Source: an uncultured Porphyromonadaceae bacterium
Lineage (GTDB): Bacteria; Bacteroidota; Bacteroidia; Bacteroidales; Muribaculaceae
DNA: 46,671 nt
NCBI GenBank assembly: GCA_947649495.1
Contig: CANSRU010000017.1
Coordinates: 1 to 46,671, forward strand
Direction: 5' to 3'
The notes under the pieces were generated by a model. It saw only the letters and a list, made by a program, of their open reading frames with translations, ran no database searches and had not been told where the DNA came from. Shown here in pieces: positions 1 through 6,212 of this stretch. A program made the translations under genes and the position numbers. Positions within the stretch are counted from its first letter, which is position 1; every line of letters begins with the position of its first letter.

Positions 1-394
1 CTTTTTGACGGCATAACGCCGCCAACCCCTGACCGCCACACCTCTCTCCGCTTTCCGTTTGAAATTCTGTTTCCACATAGACGCATACTACCTATCAAGA
101 GTGTCTAAAGGCTCGGAATATTTAAGTATCTAAACAATCTTCAAGATTGAATTAGCGCTCAGATTGCAGATTTTTGAAGCGGCATTCGCCGTGCGTTAAA
201 GAATTGATGATGTTATTAAACGCTAAAATGAACCCTCGGACTTGATTTGCAGTCCGAAATTTATTAACTTTGTACATGGCTTGGAAGTCTATGGAGATAG
301 ACTTAATAGGCAGACAATCCAAAAACGGATTTTCAGGCACTAACAAGGCACTAAAAGAATTTTGGAAAGCGTAAATGCTTGACATGAGTATATT
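1..394. other. Left-edge region without a confident gene
   Basis: No recognisable protein is encoded here. A good Bacteroidota promoter is present on the + strand: TTG at 242-244, a 20-nt spacer, then TAACTTTG at 265-272. It is followed by a tiny open frame at 276-374 (32 codons, or 27 codons from the ATG at 291, which better fits a start point near 279). That peptide is lysine- and tryptophan-containing and matches nothing I know. The opposite strand is open over 152-427, but the product lacks family features. The stretch may be the edge of an integrated element, given the tRNA-like sequence that follows. Confidence 0.35.
242..272 (+). promoter_or_regulatory. Bacteroidota-type promoter with no recognised gene
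   Basis: TTG at 242-244 and TAACTTTG at 265-272 are separated by exactly 20 nt and fit the Bacteroidota -33/-7 consensus. The only downstream open frames are very short, so the transcript could be a small RNA or leader ending at the terminator near 434-457. That role is inference. Confidence 0.4.
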
Positions 395-428
395 TGGAGC
401 GTTGGGAACAAGTCCCTCCAGCTCCACA
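395..428 (+). other. tRNA/tmRNA 3'-end-like sequence, possible attachment site
   Basis: The string around 413-428 reads like the 3' end of a tmRNA or tRNA (TCCC, then CCAGCTCCA, then CAAA where CCA would stand). TGGAGC at 395-400 pairs with GCTCCA at 421-426, and GGGA at 404-407 pairs with TCCC at 413-416, giving an acceptor-plus-T-arm minihelix. D-arm, anticodon arm and tmRNA tag reading frame are absent, and the T loop deviates from TTCRANY. It could be a degenerate att remnant left by an element that used a tRNA-type site, or chance. Confidence 0.35.
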
Positions 429-433
429 AAAAA

Positions 434-457
434 AGCTCGCTTATGCGAGCTTTTTTT
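434..457 (+). terminator. Intrinsic terminator
   Basis: AGCTCGC at 434-440 pairs with GCGAGCT at 445-451 around a TTAT loop and is followed by a run of seven T. The run of A on the other side makes it potentially bidirectional. It lies directly behind the tRNA-like sequence, as expected for the end of a stable-RNA gene. Confidence 0.75.
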
Positions 458-664
458 GTGTGCGGATGCTATGTGCGCCCGGCAGAGGGTTCGTCACCGA
501 GAAGCGCTTTCGCAGCGAAGCAAAAATCTTTTTTCCGGGGGACTTAATATTTAATATATGGACGGTCTCAGTTAGTGCAACTATTATGATATTGTGTGTT
601 ATATATGATATAGGCTTTCACGGACAGTACGTATCTTTGCAATTAGAAAAAATAGGTTATATAT

Positions 665-790
665 ATGAAGACAATACGACTGATTTACCCGCAATGGCAA
701 GGTGGAAACATTCTTACCATCGCCGAACCGATGCCCCGCCTTGCCATCAGATTAAAAAGAATGTTGTCCCAATTACCTCTTATGTATTAA
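665..790 (+). pseudogene. Arginase-family (ureohydrolase) gene reduced to its two ends
   Basis: This 41-codon frame starts MKTIRLIYPQWQGGN, the N-terminus I recall for Bacteroidales arginase-family proteins. It then jumps directly to TIAEPMPRLAIRLK...LPLMY, which matches their C-terminal tail (the usual form is VGLTxAEPMPR). The roughly 250 central residues, with all metal-binding Asp and His motifs, are missing, so it cannot be a working ureohydrolase. The join is in frame and the original stop seems kept. The stop is 2 nt before the ATG of the MmcQ gene, consistent with a former operon. A TATCTTTG -7-like box lies at 632-639. The family call rests on memory of both termini; the deletion is inferred from their direct fusion. 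Confidence 0.65.
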
Positions 791-792
791 GT

Positions 793-1143
793 ATGGATAT
801 TGAGCAAATACGTATTTATTGTCTTTCAAAAACATACGCGACGGAGGATATGCCATTCGGACCGGAATATGTCGTTTTCAGAATCGGGGGCAAGATTTTC
901 TGTTGTCTCGCTCTCGTGCTTGGTAACGTGGTCCAGTTGAAATGGAATCCTGATGAGTTTGATGAGGTTATTGACAAATATCCTTATGTATGTCAGGCAT
1001 GGCATTGGCACAAACGCCACATGATTCAGTTCGACCTTGATGAGGCTTCTGTTCCGGATTCTGTTGTTAAAAATCTGATAGACCGCGCATATTAATACGT
1101 GAGAGGCCGGTTGCCTAAGAAAATTCAAAGCCAATGGCGTTGA
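793..1143 (+). pseudogene. MmcQ/YjbR-family gene with a premature stop
   Basis: From the ATG at 793 the frame encodes 100 residues of an MmcQ/YjbR (CyaY-like DNA-binding fold) protein. It begins MDIEQIRIYCLSK and shows the family signatures GGKIFC, VQLKWNP and the tryptophan/histidine stretch WHWHKRHMIQFD. TAA at 1093-1095 ends it at LIDRAY. The same frame continues past the stop as YVRGRLPKKIQSQWR to a second stop at 1141-1143, and LPKKI is the usual C-terminal helix of this family. The simplest reading is a single nonsense mutation removing about 16 residues. The short product might still fold. It sits 2 nt after the arginase remnant, so the whole former operon looks decayed. Confidence 0.7.
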
Positions 1144-1392
1144 AAGAGCTGTCGCTGGACTATGGGCTGGATATATTTGGCAGTAGCCGGTAAGTTTCTC
1201 CCGTATATTCTTCATGTCAGCACTGATACTTTCCATCATCGGATTGAAGATGGTTTCCAGTTGAAATCTTGTGACCCGATTTTTGGATAATGTCGCCTTT
1301 TGTTGACCAAAAATTTGAGCTACAAGCCTAAAGAGTGGTTTTAACGCACAGCGAAAGTACGGTGAGGCCGACTATAAGGAACACGCGTTCGC
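1144..1392 (-). other. Intergenic stretch with a coding-like fragment of unknown origin
   Basis: On the minus strand an open frame running roughly from 1366 down past 1150 reads like real protein. It includes LVAQIFGQQK, RVTRFQLETIFNPMMES and MKNIREKLTG. Its upstream end meets a stop without an obvious start, and its downstream part runs antisense into the MmcQ gene, where the composition stops looking natural. I do not recognise the family. It may be the remaining middle of a broken gene. Nothing else is seen here. Confidence 0.3.
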
Positions 1393-1602
1393 TTATTCGT
1401 TGTTTGTCTTATCCAATTTTCGACATAGCCAGCGCCATACATTATAATACACAACGAATAAGACGCCTCCTAAAATACCTGATGTAAACGAAGATGTCAT
1501 ATCATGTAGCCGGAGATATTGATTTATCAACGCTGTAGTTGCTCCAAATAGAACGATAATTATTAAGAATAGACCGAATAGTTTTAGCGCCGTTGGTTTC
1601 AT
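1393..1602 (-). CDS. Small two-helix membrane protein
   Basis: The 69-residue product has two hydrophobic segments, about residues 8-28 and 40-58, joined by a polar loop (NQYLRLHDMTSS). It ends in a basic, polar tail (CRKLDKTNNE), so it is probably an inner-membrane protein with a cytoplasmic C-terminus. I do not recognise the family. Its start lies 14 nt after the stop of the upstream 72-residue gene on the same strand, so the two are almost certainly co-transcribed from the dyad-containing promoter near 1842-1872. The shared architecture suggests that both act in the same membrane process, but nothing in the sequence reveals a function. Confidence 0.7.
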   Translation of the reverse strand: MKPTALKLFGLFLIIIVLFGATTALINQYLRLHDMTSSFTSGILGGVLFVVYYNVWRWLCRKLDKTNNE

Positions 1603-1616
1603 CAGAATATGATTGC

Positions 1617-1835
1617 TCAGTTAGAACCGAATTTAATGCCTTTTTTCACTCTACGGCGATAGATAAGGTAATTGTCGAGGCACAGGTAGGTGAGAAGTGC
1701 CATACCTGCGGTTTCAAACCAATAATATCCCGAAGTTGGGTTCATTGCTAAATACCAACCTCGGGCAATAACGCATGCCAATCCTATAATCAGGAGTGTG
1801 CCGGAGATGTTACGTTTTACTTTATTGCTAATCAT
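1617..1835 (-). CDS. Small two-helix membrane protein, first gene of pair
   Basis: The 72-residue product starts MISNKVKRN, a basic cytoplasmic-type N-terminus. One hydrophobic segment follows at about residues 10-28 and another at about 38-57. The C-terminal tail is strongly basic (YRRRVKKGIKFGSN), consistent with positive-inside topology. No catalytic motif is visible and I do not know the family. The ATG at 1835 lies 7 nt downstream of a perfect 13-bp inverted repeat that covers a TACCTTTG promoter box, so expression is probably controlled by a dimeric regulator. It leads a two-gene operon with the next minus-strand gene. Confidence 0.7.
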   Translation of the reverse strand: MISNKVKRNISGTLLIIGLACVIARGWYLAMNPTSGYYWFETAGMALLTYLCLDNYLIYRRRVKKGIKFGSN

Positions 1836-1841
1836 CTTGTT

Positions 1842-1872
1842 GGAAAGTTATACCGCAAAGGTATAACTTTCC
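1842..1872 (-). promoter_or_regulatory. Perfect 13-bp dyad over a -7 promoter box
   Basis: GGAAAGTTATACC at 1842-1854 and its exact reverse complement at 1860-1872 are separated by GCAAA. On the minus strand the -7 element TACCTTTG (+ strand 1856-1863) lies across the spacer and one arm. No TTG stands 19-21 nt upstream, so the promoter may need help. The arrangement is that of an operator for a dimeric regulator. A transcript hairpin is less likely because the start site would fall inside the dyad. Confidence 0.65.
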
Positions 1873-2010
1873 TATGATTTTTAAGTGCTGTTGATGCTTT
1901 TTGACTATTATCAAAGACTGCTCTCCAGGTGCTGTCATATCTCGCTGATTTTTGTAAATTTGCACTAATCCATTCATCCGTCAACATTTAATCACTCTGA
2001 TTTGCTTATT

Positions 2011-2835
2011 ATGAGTATATATTCTTTTTCATTCTCTCCAACAGGGACATCCGCTAAAATTTTGCGTGGCATTATCGAAGGTATATCAGATGTGCTGAAT
2101 ACTGCTGTAATTCATGGTGACCTGACGTTTCGGGCGGTAGAAGATATAGTGCTGACCTCCGGTGATATTGTCATTGTGGCAGCTCCTGTTTATGGAGGGC
2201 AGATAGCTCCAATTGCAAAACAACGGCTTAAAGAGATAAACGGTAACAACGCAAAATGCATAGTCGTCGCTGTGTATGGCAATCGTGCATTCGAGAACGC
2301 TGTTGTCGATTTCGCTTCTTTTATGTCTGACTGCGGATTCTTGGTCTGTGGTGCCGCGGCTTTTGTCGGGGAACATTCCTATTCAACGGCCGATACCCCC
2401 ATTGCCGCCGGACGTCCTGACAGTCAGGACATGGCTGATGCCCGAACTTTTGGCGAGGCGATCGCCTTGAAAATCCGTACTGACCAACTGCATGAAGTCA
2501 GTGCTTCATCACTTACTGACGAACCATCGCCGGCTGAATCCATTGTCAACTTCCGGAACTTTGTGGCCGGCTACCGGCAACAGCAGTCTGAAACACCTGT
2601 GGCATATCTCCCTCAGGTCGACACATCGCTTTGCGATGACTGCGGAAGCTGCTACGATGCCTGCCCTACAGAAGCAATCACGCCTGACTTCCGGGATGCA
2701 GATCCATCCAGATGTATCAAATGTTGTGCCTGTGTGAAAATTTGTCCGCAAGGCGCGCGCCGGTTCCACTCTCCATTTGCGAAAACATTGTCGGAAAACT
2801 TTAATTTCCGGAAATCGCCCCGGTGGATTCTCTGA
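2011..2835 (+). CDS. EFR1-type flavodoxin-ferredoxin fusion protein
   Basis: The product (274 residues) is a probable cytoplasmic electron-transfer protein. The N-terminal 150 residues have flavodoxin character: SFSPTGTSAKI resembles an FMN phosphate loop and VVAAPVYGGQIAP a flavin-contacting loop. The C-terminal part carries two 4Fe-4S motifs, CDDCGSCYDACP and CIKCCACVKICP, at about residues 205-250. Length and order match the EFR1 family of gut anaerobes. I chose the ATG at 2011 (MSIYSFSFSP) over a TTG three codons earlier because the conserved flavodoxin strand begins there. A GNAT gene follows 24 nt later, probably in the same transcript. The physiological partner cannot be read from the sequence. 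Confidence 0.85.
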   Translation: MSIYSFSFSPTGTSAKILRGIIEGISDVLNTAVIHGDLTFRAVEDIVLTSGDIVIVAAPVYGGQIAPIAKQRLKEINGNNAKCIVVAVYGNRAFENAVVDFASFMSDCGFLVCGAAAFVGEHSYSTADTPIAAGRPDSQDMADARTFGEAIALKIRTDQLHEVSASSLTDEPSPAESIVNFRNFVAGYRQQQSETPVAYLPQVDTSLCDDCGSCYDACPTEAITPDFRDADPSRCIKCCACVKICPQGARRFHSPFAKTLSENFNFRKSPRWIL

Positions 2836-2859
2836 CATGAGGCATGTTTGACTTTTGTG

Positions 2860-3288
2860 ATGGAAAAGATAATACAATGTAGCAGCAACGACTATGCGGC
2901 GCTCTCGGAGATATGGGAACGTTCGGTTCGTGCCACGCATTATTTTTTAAGCGAGAAAGATATAATTGAAATTCGGGAAGCATTGATTGCATCGTACTTC
3001 CCGAATGTAGACCTATATGCAGTTGTGGATAGCAGTATGTTGGTCGGTTTTATCGGACTAAAGGCATCCCGGATTGAGATGCTGTTTGTCGACTCTATTT
3101 TCCGTGGGCGTGGCTATGGTTCGATATTGATAGATTATGCTAAAGAAATGGGCTGCTGTCATGTCGATGTAAATGAACAGAATCCGGCAGCTCTCAAATT
3201 CTATATGGGGAAAGGATTCCGCATAGTTGGCCGGGATGAAACTGACGACAGCGGGAGACCATTCCCAATACTTCATCTATCTTTGTGA
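2860..3288 (+). CDS. GNAT-family N-acetyltransferase
   Basis: The 142-residue product has the GNAT fold in outline. Strand beta-4 is MLFVDSIFRGRGYGSILIDYA, whose RGRGYG is the acetyl-CoA pyrophosphate-binding motif (R/QxxGxG/A). NEQNPAALKFYMGKGFRIVGR is the C-terminal NxxAxxFYxxxGF signature. The substrate is unknown; small-molecule or antibiotic acetylation and protein N-acetylation are both possible. The start is the ATG at 2860 (MEKIIQ), since no good start codon stands in the longer open frame. It follows the EFR1 gene by 24 nt. No terminator is seen behind it before the convergent HxlR gene. Confidence 0.85.
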   Translation: MEKIIQCSSNDYAALSEIWERSVRATHYFLSEKDIIEIREALIASYFPNVDLYAVVDSSMLVGFIGLKASRIEMLFVDSIFRGRGYGSILIDYAKEMGCCHVDVNEQNPAALKFYMGKGFRIVGRDETDDSGRPFPILHLSL

Positions 3289-3344
3289 TAGAGACGTTGC
3301 ATCTGAGGCAATATTGGTGTCGGCATGGATCTATTGCATGGTTT

Positions 3345-3725
3345 TTACCTTTTATTAGACTTTCTGTTTGCTTCAATTTCCTTGTAGTGTGATGTGGCCC
3401 AGTTTATTAGGTTGCCTATCACCTCCATCAGGCTTTGCCCGAGTTCCGAAAGGGAGTATTCCACTTTGGGTGGAATCTCGGCATACATCTTGCGTATAAC
3501 GTAGCCGTCAGCCTCAAGGTTTTTCAACGTGTCGGCCAGAACCTTAGGTGAGATGTCGGGTATGGCTTTGCCTATGGCGTTGAATCGTGTTTTGCCGTTT
3601 TCGGCAAGAACGCACAACACCAGCATCTGCCACTTGCCCGAGAATTGAGCGATTACATTTCTGATGGGACATTTATCTATGCAGGAGAATTTTTTCAAAT
3701 TTTCTTGTAGCTCCAAACTCTTCAT
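3345..3725 (-). CDS. HxlR-family transcriptional regulator
   Basis: The 126-residue protein is a winged-helix regulator of the HxlR type. It has the family's CPIRNVIAQFSGKWQMLVL start, the recognition-helix region FNAIGKAIPDISPKVLADTLKNLE and the wing YAEIPPKVEYSLSELGQSL. HxlR proteins often sense electrophiles or oxidants through N-terminal cysteines; Cys16 and Cys20 are present here. The ATG at 3725 (MKSLEL) is taken as start. It is transcribed divergently from the cupin gene at 3869, and such pairs usually mean that the regulator controls the neighbour. I infer that the cupin promoter at 3775-3805 is its target. Confidence 0.85.
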   Translation of the reverse strand: MKSLELQENLKKFSCIDKCPIRNVIAQFSGKWQMLVLCVLAENGKTRFNAIGKAIPDISPKVLADTLKNLEADGYVIRKMYAEIPPKVEYSLSELGQSLMEVIGNLINWATSHYKEIEANRKSNKR

Positions 3726-3774
3726 AATCAATAATAGTTACTTGTGGGTAAGTGCCTTACATTTTTGTAACGTC

Positions 3775-3834
3775 TTGTTTTAATGATAGATGCGTTGTAA
3801 TTTTGCACTATCAAAAAGAAAGCGGCTTACCGCT
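3775..3834 (+). promoter_or_regulatory. Cupin promoter with short leader hairpin
   Basis: TTG at 3775-3777, a 20-nt spacer and TAATTTTG at 3798-3805 form a consensus Bacteroidota promoter. The leader contains AGCGG-CTTA-CCGCT at 3821-3834, a short hairpin. Transcription would start near 3812, leaving a leader of about 55 nt before the cupin ATG. The divergent HxlR regulator gene makes this region a likely operator. Confidence 0.6.
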
Positions 3835-3868
3835 GCAAAGTTAATGTGTAATTCTAAATATTGGAAAT

Positions 3869-4279
3869 ATGAATGACGTAAAAGTATTGGACAAGGGTGT
3901 GAAATTCGCCCACGCTTCGGTCGGTTCCCTGAATGGATTCGAGGGTAAACAGTTTGTAAAGGACGCTACCGGTGCAACTTCGTGTGAAATATCCTTCGGC
4001 TCACTTCCAAGTGGAGAACGCGTGCCATTTTTCCATTCGCATAAGGCCAACGAGGAAAACTATATCATACTCTCAGGTGCCGGCCGCTTCCAGGTCGACG
4101 ATGATGTGTTTGATGTTGCCGAAGGCTCCGTAATCCGTGTGAGCACCAACTGCGACCGCAATCTCAAATGCACATCCTCCGAGCCGATGACTTATATATG
4201 CATACAGGCCGCGGAAGGCTCTCTTGTCGGATATACAATGACCGATGCCGAGATTACGGAGCGCGTCAATCGTCTGTAA
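3869..4279 (+). CDS. Cupin-domain protein
   Basis: This 136-residue protein has a single cupin barrel. Motif 1 is HSHKANEENYIILSGAGRF (His, His and Glu metal ligands) and motif 2 lies around the DVAEGSVIRV strand. The second motif keeps the glycine turn but lacks an obvious His, so metal binding may be partial. Small cupins next to HxlR regulators are common in Bacteroidales and are thought to handle small, often toxic metabolites, but the substrate is unknown. The gene has its own strong promoter and is followed by the terminator at 4321-4350. Confidence 0.8.
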   Translation: MNDVKVLDKGVKFAHASVGSLNGFEGKQFVKDATGATSCEISFGSLPSGERVPFFHSHKANEENYIILSGAGRFQVDDDVFDVAEGSVIRVSTNCDRNLKCTSSEPMTYICIQAAEGSLVGYTMTDAEITERVNRL

Positions 4280-4320
4280 GCGCGGTTGCAATCAGGCGCT
4301 TGTACGAGTGAATAAAAATG

Positions 4321-4350
4321 GGCGTGCCTTCCATTGTGTGGCACGCCTCT
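4321..4350. terminator. Bidirectional intrinsic terminator
   Basis: GGCGTGCC at 4321-4328 pairs with GGCACGCC at 4340-4347 around an 11-nt loop, followed by TCTTTT. It lies between the cupin gene and the convergent micro-operon, and can serve both. Confidence 0.7.
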
Positions 4351-4359
4351 TTTGTATCC

Positions 4360-4506
4360 CTACCTGTTTTTTGAATTTCCCCGCTGTTGCCAATAAGCGC
4401 TGTTAACGCGGTACACCAGAATGCCACACAGAATCACGAACACTATGGCGCAAATTCCCACACATCCCCGCATTAGCAGCATCATTTCCCGGGATATCTG
4501 GTCCAT
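4360..4506 (-). CDS. Small single-pass membrane protein (48 aa)
   Basis: This short gene starts with ATG at 4506, directly abutting the TGA of the upstream small gene (TGAATG), and ends with TAG at 4360-4362. The product is a 10-residue polar N-terminus, a hydrophobic segment at about residues 14-32 (VGICAIVFVILCGILVY) and a polar basic tail (WQQRGNSKNR). This is classic for a small bitopic membrane protein. Zero-gap coupling to the preceding gene and the terminator just behind it support a real two-gene unit. No family is recognised. Confidence 0.6.
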   Translation of the reverse strand: MDQISREMMLLMRGCVGICAIVFVILCGILVYRVNSAYWQQRGNSKNR

Positions 4507-4650
4507 TCATATTATGATTGCCAGCATAATGGCGATACCAACCGCCATTATGCCTATAGATATATATTTCAGCCGCAGGTTGGCGCGGGTGTTGTAGAGT
4601 TTGTTCAACTCATCTCGCTGTTGCTGTTTCTTATCCATCAATCGTCGCAT
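4507..4650 (-). CDS. Small membrane protein (47 aa), first gene of micro-operon
   Basis: I chose the ATG at 4650 (MRRLMDKKQQQ) because a consensus promoter (TTG at 4702-4704, 20-nt spacer, TAAGTTTG on the complement of 4674-4681) would start transcription near 4667, downstream of the ATG at 4740. An internal ATG at 4638 is also possible. The product has a charged coiled-coil-like N-terminus (about residues 5-30, rich in Lys, Gln and Arg) and a C-terminal hydrophobic anchor (SIGIMAVGIAIMLAIII), so it is a tail-anchored-type membrane protein. It is coupled with zero spacing to the following 48-residue gene. Family unknown. Confidence 0.6.
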   Translation of the reverse strand: MRRLMDKKQQQRDELNKLYNTRANLRLKYISIGIMAVGIAIMLAIII

Positions 4651-4673
4651 GTCGGGTCGTTTGTTATATTCTC

Positions 4674-4704
4674 CAAACTTAGCGATTATTATCGGATTAA
4701 GCAA
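4674..4704 (-). promoter_or_regulatory. Promoter of the micro-operon
   Basis: On the minus strand TTG (complement of 4702-4704) and TAAGTTTG (complement of 4674-4681) are separated by 20 nt. This promoter decides the start of the 47-residue gene at 4650 and shows that the micro-operon is transcribed independently of the HSDH gene upstream. Confidence 0.6.
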
Positions 4705-4793
4705 TACATGTGAGGGTGTGTAGCTTAAATTTGTACCCATATGGAATGTAAAGTGGCCTGCGGAACGATTTGCGGCATAAGATTGACTGGCGG

Positions 4794-5570
4794 TCAGTCG
4801 AGTGTCTGCACGCCACCGCCGTTCACCATCAGGGTCTGTCCGCTCACCCATGCCGATATTGGTGCGGCGAAATATAACACGGCTCCGGCTATGTCACTTA
4901 CGTTTCCGAGACGGTGTATGGGGGTATGGGCGAGCATTCTCTCCTCTATTTCAGGCGTCAGCACCGATTCAAGAGCCTTGGTGCGGGTCGCTCCGGGCCC
5001 TACGCAATTCACACGTATGCCCATCGGCCCGTAGTCGTGGGCAAGATTGGACGCCATGTGGTTGAGGGCGGCTTTCGATGAACCGTATATAGCCATGTTG
5101 GGATCGTTGTTTATACTGCTCATCGACGTGATGTTGATTATGCTGCCGTAGCCCGACCGCTGCATGTGCGGAGCCGCAAGTTTGGCCAGCTGCCATGGGG
5201 CGAATACATTTATGGCATATATACGCTCCACGTATGCGCGGTCTATCATCATCGGGTTTTCGCGTCCGCCTCCTCCCATTCCGGCATTGTTCACAAGAAT
5301 GTTTACCGTGCCGAAGGTAGTCACGGTAAAATCTATCAGTCTGACAAGATCATCTTCAGCAAGTACATTGCAAACGGTCGATACGGCTGTTCCTCCGGAA
5401 GCAGTGATGTCGGCCACCGTAGCCGCGGCTTTCTCGGCCGACAGGTCGCTCACCACCACTTTGGCACCGGCTGCGGCGAGAGTCTCGCACACGCATTTGC
5501 CTATACCGTCGCCTCCGCCGGTCACAACCGCCACTTTTCCGTCAAGGTCAAAAAGGTTTGATATATCCAT
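4794..5570 (-). CDS. hdhA: 7-alpha-hydroxysteroid dehydrogenase-type SDR
   Basis: This 258-residue short-chain dehydrogenase/reductase would oxidise the 7-alpha-hydroxyl of bile acids to a 7-keto group in the cytoplasm. It has the Rossmann glycine motif TGGGDGIG (18-24), an Asp after strand 2 (VVVSD) favouring NAD over NADP, NNAG, and the triad Ser149, Tyr162, Lys166. The spacing equals the Ser146-Tyr159-Lys163 of E. coli HdhA. The C-terminal third (LTPEIEERMLAHTPI, RLG, AWVSGQ, NGGGVQ) is very close to what I recall of E. coli HdhA, more so than to generic FabG-like SDRs. Substrate is inferred from that resemblance. It is divergent from the DUF2807 lipoprotein gene. Confidence 0.8.
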   Translation of the reverse strand: MDISNLFDLDGKVAVVTGGGDGIGKCVCETLAAAGAKVVVSDLSAEKAAATVADITASGGTAVSTVCNVLAEDDLVRLIDFTVTTFGTVNILVNNAGMGGGGRENPMMIDRAYVERIYAINVFAPWQLAKLAAPHMQRSGYGSIINITSMSSINNDPNMAIYGSSKAALNHMASNLAHDYGPMGIRVNCVGPGATRTKALESVLTPEIEERMLAHTPIHRLGNVSDIAGAVLYFAAPISAWVSGQTLMVNGGGVQTLD

Positions 5571-5676
5571 AAGTCTATATTATTATATGTAGTTATAACA
5601 ATAAATTGCCGTAAATTATCGTCGGCTGCAACTTTTTATAGATATGGCACGTCTAACGAATAAAAACGTCATGATT

Positions 5677-6132
5677 ATGAAACTGATTAGATTTGCAATG
5701 GCTTGTATTGTAGCAACGGTGTGTGCATTGTCATGTACATCGTGTGCGGGTAGTGATTCCAAAGGCGATGTGGCGGAGATAGAAAGCAGCGCCGGATGCA
5801 GGGTGTATAAGGTGGGCGATTACGACAAACTGATTGCCGTGGCGGTTGATGTCTATGTTACAGTAGCTCCGGCCGATCACCATGTGCGTGTGCTTGCTCC
5901 GGCCGACGATATTGATGGTGTGGAAGTGTCGTGCAAGGATGGTATTCTCGGAATTGTTGATAAAAACGATAATATCGACAACACACCCCGTGCCCGCCCC
6001 ACAGTTTATTTAACCGCTGAAGCATTTTCGGAAATTTATGCGATAGGGGGTGCAAAAGTTATTTTCGACAAGCATATTGACACGGCGGCAACGGAGATCT
6101 ATTCCATAGATGGAGAGGTGACCGTTCCGTAG
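5677..6132 (+). CDS. Short DUF2807 (auto-transporter adhesin head) lipoprotein
   Basis: The product has a signal peptide (MKLIRFAMACIVATVCALSC) with a lipobox-like ALSC, then a DUF2807/GIN-type beta-strand domain: YDKLIAVAVDVYVTVAPADHHVRVLAPADDIDGVEVSCKDGIL, and later IYAIGGAKVIFD. Typical members are about 210-250 residues and carry a full right-handed beta structure; this one stops after about 150 residues. ATG at 5677 is preferred for the signal peptide, with 5671 and 5644 as alternatives. A terminator follows only 28 nt later. It is either a naturally short member or a 3'-truncated one. DUF2807 proteins are envelope-associated, but their role is unclear. Confidence 0.7.
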   Translation: MKLIRFAMACIVATVCALSCTSCAGSDSKGDVAEIESSAGCRVYKVGDYDKLIAVAVDVYVTVAPADHHVRVLAPADDIDGVEVSCKDGILGIVDKNDNIDNTPRARPTVYLTAEAFSEIYAIGGAKVIFDKHIDTAATEIYSIDGEVTVP

Positions 6133-6160
6133 TCCCTACTGATTCACGAATATATATGTG

Positions 6161-6196
6161 GAGCGGGAATCCTGTGCCGATTCAGGATTCCCGCTC
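6161..6196. terminator. Strong 14-bp stem, likely bidirectional terminator
   Basis: GAGCGGGAATCCTG at 6161-6174 pairs perfectly with 6183-6196 around an 8-nt loop. There is no long T run, so efficiency is uncertain, but it lies exactly between the convergent DUF2807 and manganese catalase genes. Confidence 0.6.
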
Positions 6197-6212
6197 TATG
6201 TATTGAGTCAGG

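Noticed and set aside
152-427. Open minus-strand frame of 91 codons
   Set aside because: It ends inside the terminator region, has no family likeness and overlaps a promoter on the other strand.
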